NCBI GenBank assembly: GCA_003669575.1 | Contig: QWOR01000196.1 | Span: forward strand, 1 to 16,416 | From: Planctomycetota bacterium | Lineage (GTDB): Bacteria; Planctomycetota; Planctomycetia; Planctomycetales; Planctomycetaceae | Direction of reading: 5' to 3' | DNA length: 16,416 bases | In this document: piece after piece, positions 13,680 to 16,416 of the stretch | Position numbering within the stretch: position 1 is the first letter of the stretch | Layout of the letters: each line of letters begins with the position of its first letter | Translations under genes and position numbers: made by a program | Notes under the pieces: model-generated | Database searches by the model: none | What the model was told of the DNA's origin: nothing | Seen by the model: only the letters and a program-made list of their open reading frames with translations

Positions 13680-14558
13680 ATGTCCTCCCGTCAACTCATC
13701 CGTGTCGGTCACAGCCCTGATCCGGACGATGCGTTCATGTTCCACGCTTTGGCCAACGACAAGATCGACACCGGTCCGTACCAGTTCACCCACGAACTGG
13801 TCGACATCGAGACTCTCAACCGTCGCGCATTCAAGGCCGAACTCGAACTCACAGCTGTGAGTCTACATGGGTATGCCTACTTGACCGATACCTACGCCCT
13901 GTGTGCCTGCGGAGCCAGTATCGGAGACAACTATGGTCCGATGGTTGTTGCTCGTCAGGAGGGCACCGTCAACGACCTGAAAGGTAAGACGATCGCCGTG
14001 CCGGGCACGCTCACGACGGCATTTCTGTCCCTCCAATTGTGGCTGGGTCAGGCGGGCTTGAAAGCGGTTCCAAAGGGCGAAGAGGGATCAGTCCACTACG
14101 TCGTTGTCCCGTTCGATGAGATCCTCAACGTCGTTGAGCGTGGCGATGCCGATGCCGGATTGATCATCCACGAAGGCCAGCTGACCTACCATACCCAGGG
14201 GCTGAAGCTGATCGAAGACATGGGCGTCTGGTGGATGCGGGAAACCGGTCTGCCGCTGCCGCTCGGTGGCAACGCCATTCGTAAGGACCTAGGTCAGAAG
14301 GCCATGCAAGAAGTGACAGCCCTGCTGAAGCAGAGCATCGAGTATGGCCTGCAGCATCGCCAGGAAGCGCTAACTTACGCCATGCAGTATGGCCGCGACC
14401 TCGACCGGGCCAAGTCCGACAAATTCGTCGGCATGTACGTCAACGACTGGACTCTCGATTTCGGCCCCCGCGGTCGTGAGGCAGTTGCCCTGCTTCTCCA
14501 GCGTGGATACGAAGCCGGGATCATCCCGAACCCGGTCAAACTCGAATTCATCGGTTAA
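13680..14558 (+). CDS. mqnD: MqnA/MqnD family protein, probably 1,4-dihydroxy-6-naphthoate synthase
   Basis: A 292-residue protein with the periplasmic-binding-protein-like fold of the MqnA/MqnD family. In the futalosine route to menaquinone, MqnD converts cyclic dehypoxanthinylfutalosine to 1,4-dihydroxy-6-naphthoate. Diagnostic segments are HSPDPDDAFMFHAL (11-24), corresponding to the substrate-loop SPCPNDTF-type motif of MqnD, GKTIAVPGTLTTAFL (102-116), and LIIHEGQLTYH (161-171), where His164 lies in the position of the conserved catalytic histidine. LGGNAIR (195-201) closes the site. No signal peptide is seen, so it acts in the cytoplasm. The start is ATG at 13680 with GAAAGG (13668-13673) 6 bases upstream. 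The Asp-rich PDPDD variant leaves some doubt about MqnD versus a family relative. No other mqn gene is in the window. Confidence 0.78.
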   Translation: MSSRQLIRVGHSPDPDDAFMFHALANDKIDTGPYQFTHELVDIETLNRRAFKAELELTAVSLHGYAYLTDTYALCACGASIGDNYGPMVVARQEGTVNDLKGKTIAVPGTLTTAFLSLQLWLGQAGLKAVPKGEEGSVHYVVVPFDEILNVVERGDADAGLIIHEGQLTYHTQGLKLIEDMGVWWMRETGLPLPLGGNAIRKDLGQKAMQEVTALLKQSIEYGLQHRQEALTYAMQYGRDLDRAKSDKFVGMYVNDWTLDFGPRGREAVALLLQRGYEAGIIPNPVKLEFIG

Positions 14559-14568
14559 ACGAGATCCA

Positions 14569-14607
14569 CCGAGGATCATTCGTTTCAACGAGACGAGTGA
14601 TCCTCGG
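14569..14607. terminator. Bidirectional terminator hairpin between convergent genes
   Basis: Arms 14569-14583 and 14593-14607 pair over 15 bp with one T-G pair and a 9-base loop. It lies 10 bases after the mqnD-like stop and 14 bases after the DUF1501 stop on the other strand. T-rich tracts are modest on both sides (CAAATTTG; CGTTTAACC on the minus strand). Confidence 0.75.
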
Positions 14608-14621
14608 GAAATCAAATTTGC

Positions 14622-16016
14622 TTAGGCCAGGATGTCATTCACGATCTTTCCCGCCACATCGGTCAGGCGGTAATCGCGCCCGGCATGGCGGTAGGTCAGT
14701 TGTTCGTGGTTGATGCCCAGCAGGTGCAGGATCGTCGCCTGCAGGTCGTGGACATGCATGGGCTTCTCGACGACGTTGTACCCGAAGTCATCGGTCGCTC
14801 CATGGACATAGCCCGCTTTCACGCCAGCGCCCGCCATCCAGATGCTGAAGGCGAATGGGTGGTGGTCGCGACCGTCGGACTGAACGCCGCGGCGCACTTC
14901 ACCCATCGGAGTCCGACCGAACTCTCCGGCACAGATCACGAGCGTCTCGTCGAGCAGTCCCCGTTGCTTGAGGTCCTGCAGCAGCGCTGCCATCGGCTGA
15001 TCGGTCATCCCGCAGTTCAGCTGGAGTCGTCGGGTCAGATCTCCGTGATGATCCCACGTACTGTGGACCAGATGCACGAATCGGACCCCTCGTTCAACCA
15101 TCCGCCGGGCGAGCAGGCAATTCGAGCCAAACGATCGCGTCTGATCCGAATCCACTCCATACATCGCCCGGGTCTCAGCGGTCTCCTGGCCGAAGTCGAG
15201 CAGTTCCGGCGCAGCTGACTGCATCCGGAACGCCATCTCGTAAGCAGCAATCCGCGAGGCGATCTCCGTATCGCCGGTTGCCTTCTGGTGAATCTGATTG
15301 AGATCCTGCAACACGTCGAGTCGGGCGCGCTGCGTCGCTGCACTGATGCCGCGTGGGCTCTGGATATGCAGGACTGGTTCACCGGAATTGCGGAATGAGA
15401 CGCCGCGATAATTCGACGGCATAAACCCGCTCCCCCACAGCGAACTCCCCGCTCCCTCGATCCCGTGCCCGTCATCAGAGAGCAGGACCAGATACCCCGG
15501 CATATTCTGGCACTCGCTCCCCAGCCCGTAATTCACCCAGCACCCCATGCTGGGGTTCCCAAACAGCGGCGTTCCGCAGTGCATCAGCAGCTGGGCCGGG
15601 TCGTGGTTTGCCTGCTCACAATGCATGGAGCGGATCAGGCAGATGTCATCTGCCATCTTCGCGGTATGAGGGATCAGTTCCGACAGTTCCATCCCGCACT
15701 GGCCGTACGGCTGGAACTTGCGAGGGCTGGCTTGAACCGTCTCCAGAATGCCCCCCGTCGCACTCTTCTTGGCCATCGTCAGGTGGGCGGGAATCGGTTG
15801 GCCGTTCAGCTCCATCATCTTCGGCTTCGGGTCGTACAGGTCGAGTTGCGACTGCCCGCCCATCATGAACAGAAAGATCACATTCTTCGCCCGTGGCACG
15901 CTGTGCGTCCCCGTAGCGGTGAGCCCCTCACGAGCGAGCAGGTGCCACAGCGCCATCGCACCGATTCCGTGCGAGGTACCGGCCAGAAAGTCTCGTCGGG
16001 ATGGCATGGAGAACAT
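14622..16016 (-). CDS. DUF1501 family protein with Tat signal (operon partner of DUF1553)
   Basis: A 464-residue exported protein. A clear twin-arginine signal SRRDFLAG (6-13) is followed by a hydrophobic segment to about residue 28. Family motifs are FMMGGQSQLDLYDPKP (50-65), DDICLIRSMH (123-132), STWDHHGD (319-326) with likely metal ligands, AGEFGRTP (363-370) and GRDHHPFAFS (382-391), then a C-terminal ATILHLLGI segment. The fold is alkaline phosphatase/sulfatase-like; the substrate is unknown. ATG at 16016 begins 4 bases after the stop of the DUF1553 gene, so the two are almost certainly co-transcribed and translationally coupled. It is only distantly similar to the other DUF1501 protein at 11987-13351, in particular around the DHHG/DTHG and GRDHHP/GRDHW motifs. 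Confidence 0.93.
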   Translation of the reverse strand: MFSMPSRRDFLAGTSHGIGAMALWHLLAREGLTATGTHSVPRAKNVIFLFMMGGQSQLDLYDPKPKMMELNGQPIPAHLTMAKKSATGGILETVQASPRKFQPYGQCGMELSELIPHTAKMADDICLIRSMHCEQANHDPAQLLMHCGTPLFGNPSMGCWVNYGLGSECQNMPGYLVLLSDDGHGIEGAGSSLWGSGFMPSNYRGVSFRNSGEPVLHIQSPRGISAATQRARLDVLQDLNQIHQKATGDTEIASRIAAYEMAFRMQSAAPELLDFGQETAETRAMYGVDSDQTRSFGSNCLLARRMVERGVRFVHLVHSTWDHHGDLTRRLQLNCGMTDQPMAALLQDLKQRGLLDETLVICAGEFGRTPMGEVRRGVQSDGRDHHPFAFSIWMAGAGVKAGYVHGATDDFGYNVVEKPMHVHDLQATILHLLGINHEQLTYRHAGRDYRLTDVAGKIVNDILA

Positions 16017-16020
16017 GGCG

Positions 16021-16416
16021 TTATTCCCGATGGAGGAACTCGTCGAGGTTGAGCAACACGCTGGCGAGAGCTACCCACCCGGCTTCCGTGCCAGGGGGCG
16101 CGTCTCGCAACACATCCTTCGCAGCAGGAGCGTCTTGCTCAAACAGCTTGCGTTGGATTCCCAGGTAATCGAGTAACCGCGTCGACTCATGCGGCAGTGG
16201 CTCACGCAGCAGTACCAGGCGGAACGCGTGATTCAGACGCTCCGCATCACTCCCTTGAGGAGCCTCTCGCTGCACCCGAGCCGCGAGAGACTGAGCTGCC
16301 TCGAAGAAGACGGGATCATTGAGCAGATTCAGGGCCTGTAACGGAGTGTTCGAGCGTTCTCGCCGGGTACAGCTGCGACTGGCGTCGGGCATGTCGAACG
16401 TCACAAACTGAGCATA
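16021..16416 (-). CDS. DUF1553 (PSD1-type) protein, C-terminal part, runs off the window
   Basis: The 131 residues present are open to the window edge, so this is only the C-terminus. The sequence begins YAQFVTFDMPDASRSCTRRE and continues with RSNTPLQALNLLNDPVFFEA, which is the typical DUF1553 end found in large planctomycete proteins that also carry DUF1549 and often a PSD1 cytochrome-like heme domain. Such proteins are usually secreted and of unknown function. The stop (TAA at 16021-16023) is 4 bases before the DUF1501 start, the usual DUF1553-DUF1501 pair. The N-terminal domains cannot be seen here. Confidence 0.9.
   Translation of the reverse strand, partial: YAQFVTFDMPDASRSCTRRERSNTPLQALNLLNDPVFFEAAQSLAARVQREAPQGSDAERLNHAFRLVLLREPLPHESTRLLDYLGIQRKLFEQDAPAAKDVLRDAPPGTEAGWVALASVLLNLDEFLHRE

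Noticed and set aside
14685..16052. Long plus-strand frames (177 and 195 codons) opposite the DUF1501 gene
   Set aside because: They mirror the codon bias of the DUF1501 gene and have no protein-like features.

Overview
The window (roughly 55-60% GC judged by eye, no mobile element, CRISPR or rRNA seen) looks like ordinary chromosome of a member of the Planctomycetota. The lineage call rests on two DUF1501 proteins, a partial DUF1553 (planctomycete cytochrome-associated) protein, a SpoVG homologue with an inserted zinc ribbon, a secreted double-NIPSNAP protein and scattered, mostly single-gene transcription units. A family-level assignment within the Planctomycetales is inference only.

Layout. 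Positions 1-271 hold nothing recognisable. At 272-1723 (minus) is a polytopic membrane protein of the polysaccharide/oligosaccharide flippase type, followed at 1862-3610 (minus) by the housekeeping sigma factor gene rpoD with a clear terminator. Upstream of rpoD lies a non-coding stretch of about 950 bases that carries a candidate promoter far from the start codon and a symmetric imperfect inverted repeat centred on a perfect 16-bp palindrome. A 51-residue membrane protein (4565-4720, minus), easily missed because of its size, comes next. Divergent from it is an FHA-GGDEF diguanylate cyclase (5116-6018, plus), preceded by a second perfect 16-bp palindrome and followed by a strong terminator.

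The middle of the window holds a secreted double-NIPSNAP protein (minus), a two-cluster ferredoxin-like protein (plus) with an odd second cluster motif, and the minus-strand group rnpA - ispE - spoVG. The ispE-spoVG neighbourhood resembles the Firmicutes arrangement. rnpA has an altered RNR motif and no rpmH next to it. The divergent plus-strand unit rlmB-like SpoU methyltransferase plus A24 prepilin peptidase has a 20-base gap between its genes.

The right end has a solitary DUF1501 protein (plus), a terminator, an MqnD-like enzyme of the futalosine menaquinone route (plus), a long hairpin between convergent genes, and the tail of a DUF1553-DUF1501 operon (minus) that runs off the window edge.

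There is no clear multi-gene novel system. The points most worth a second look are the zinc-ribbon SpoVG, the structured rpoD leader, the conserved-looking small membrane protein, the ferredoxin with a stretched cluster motif, and the variant RnpA.
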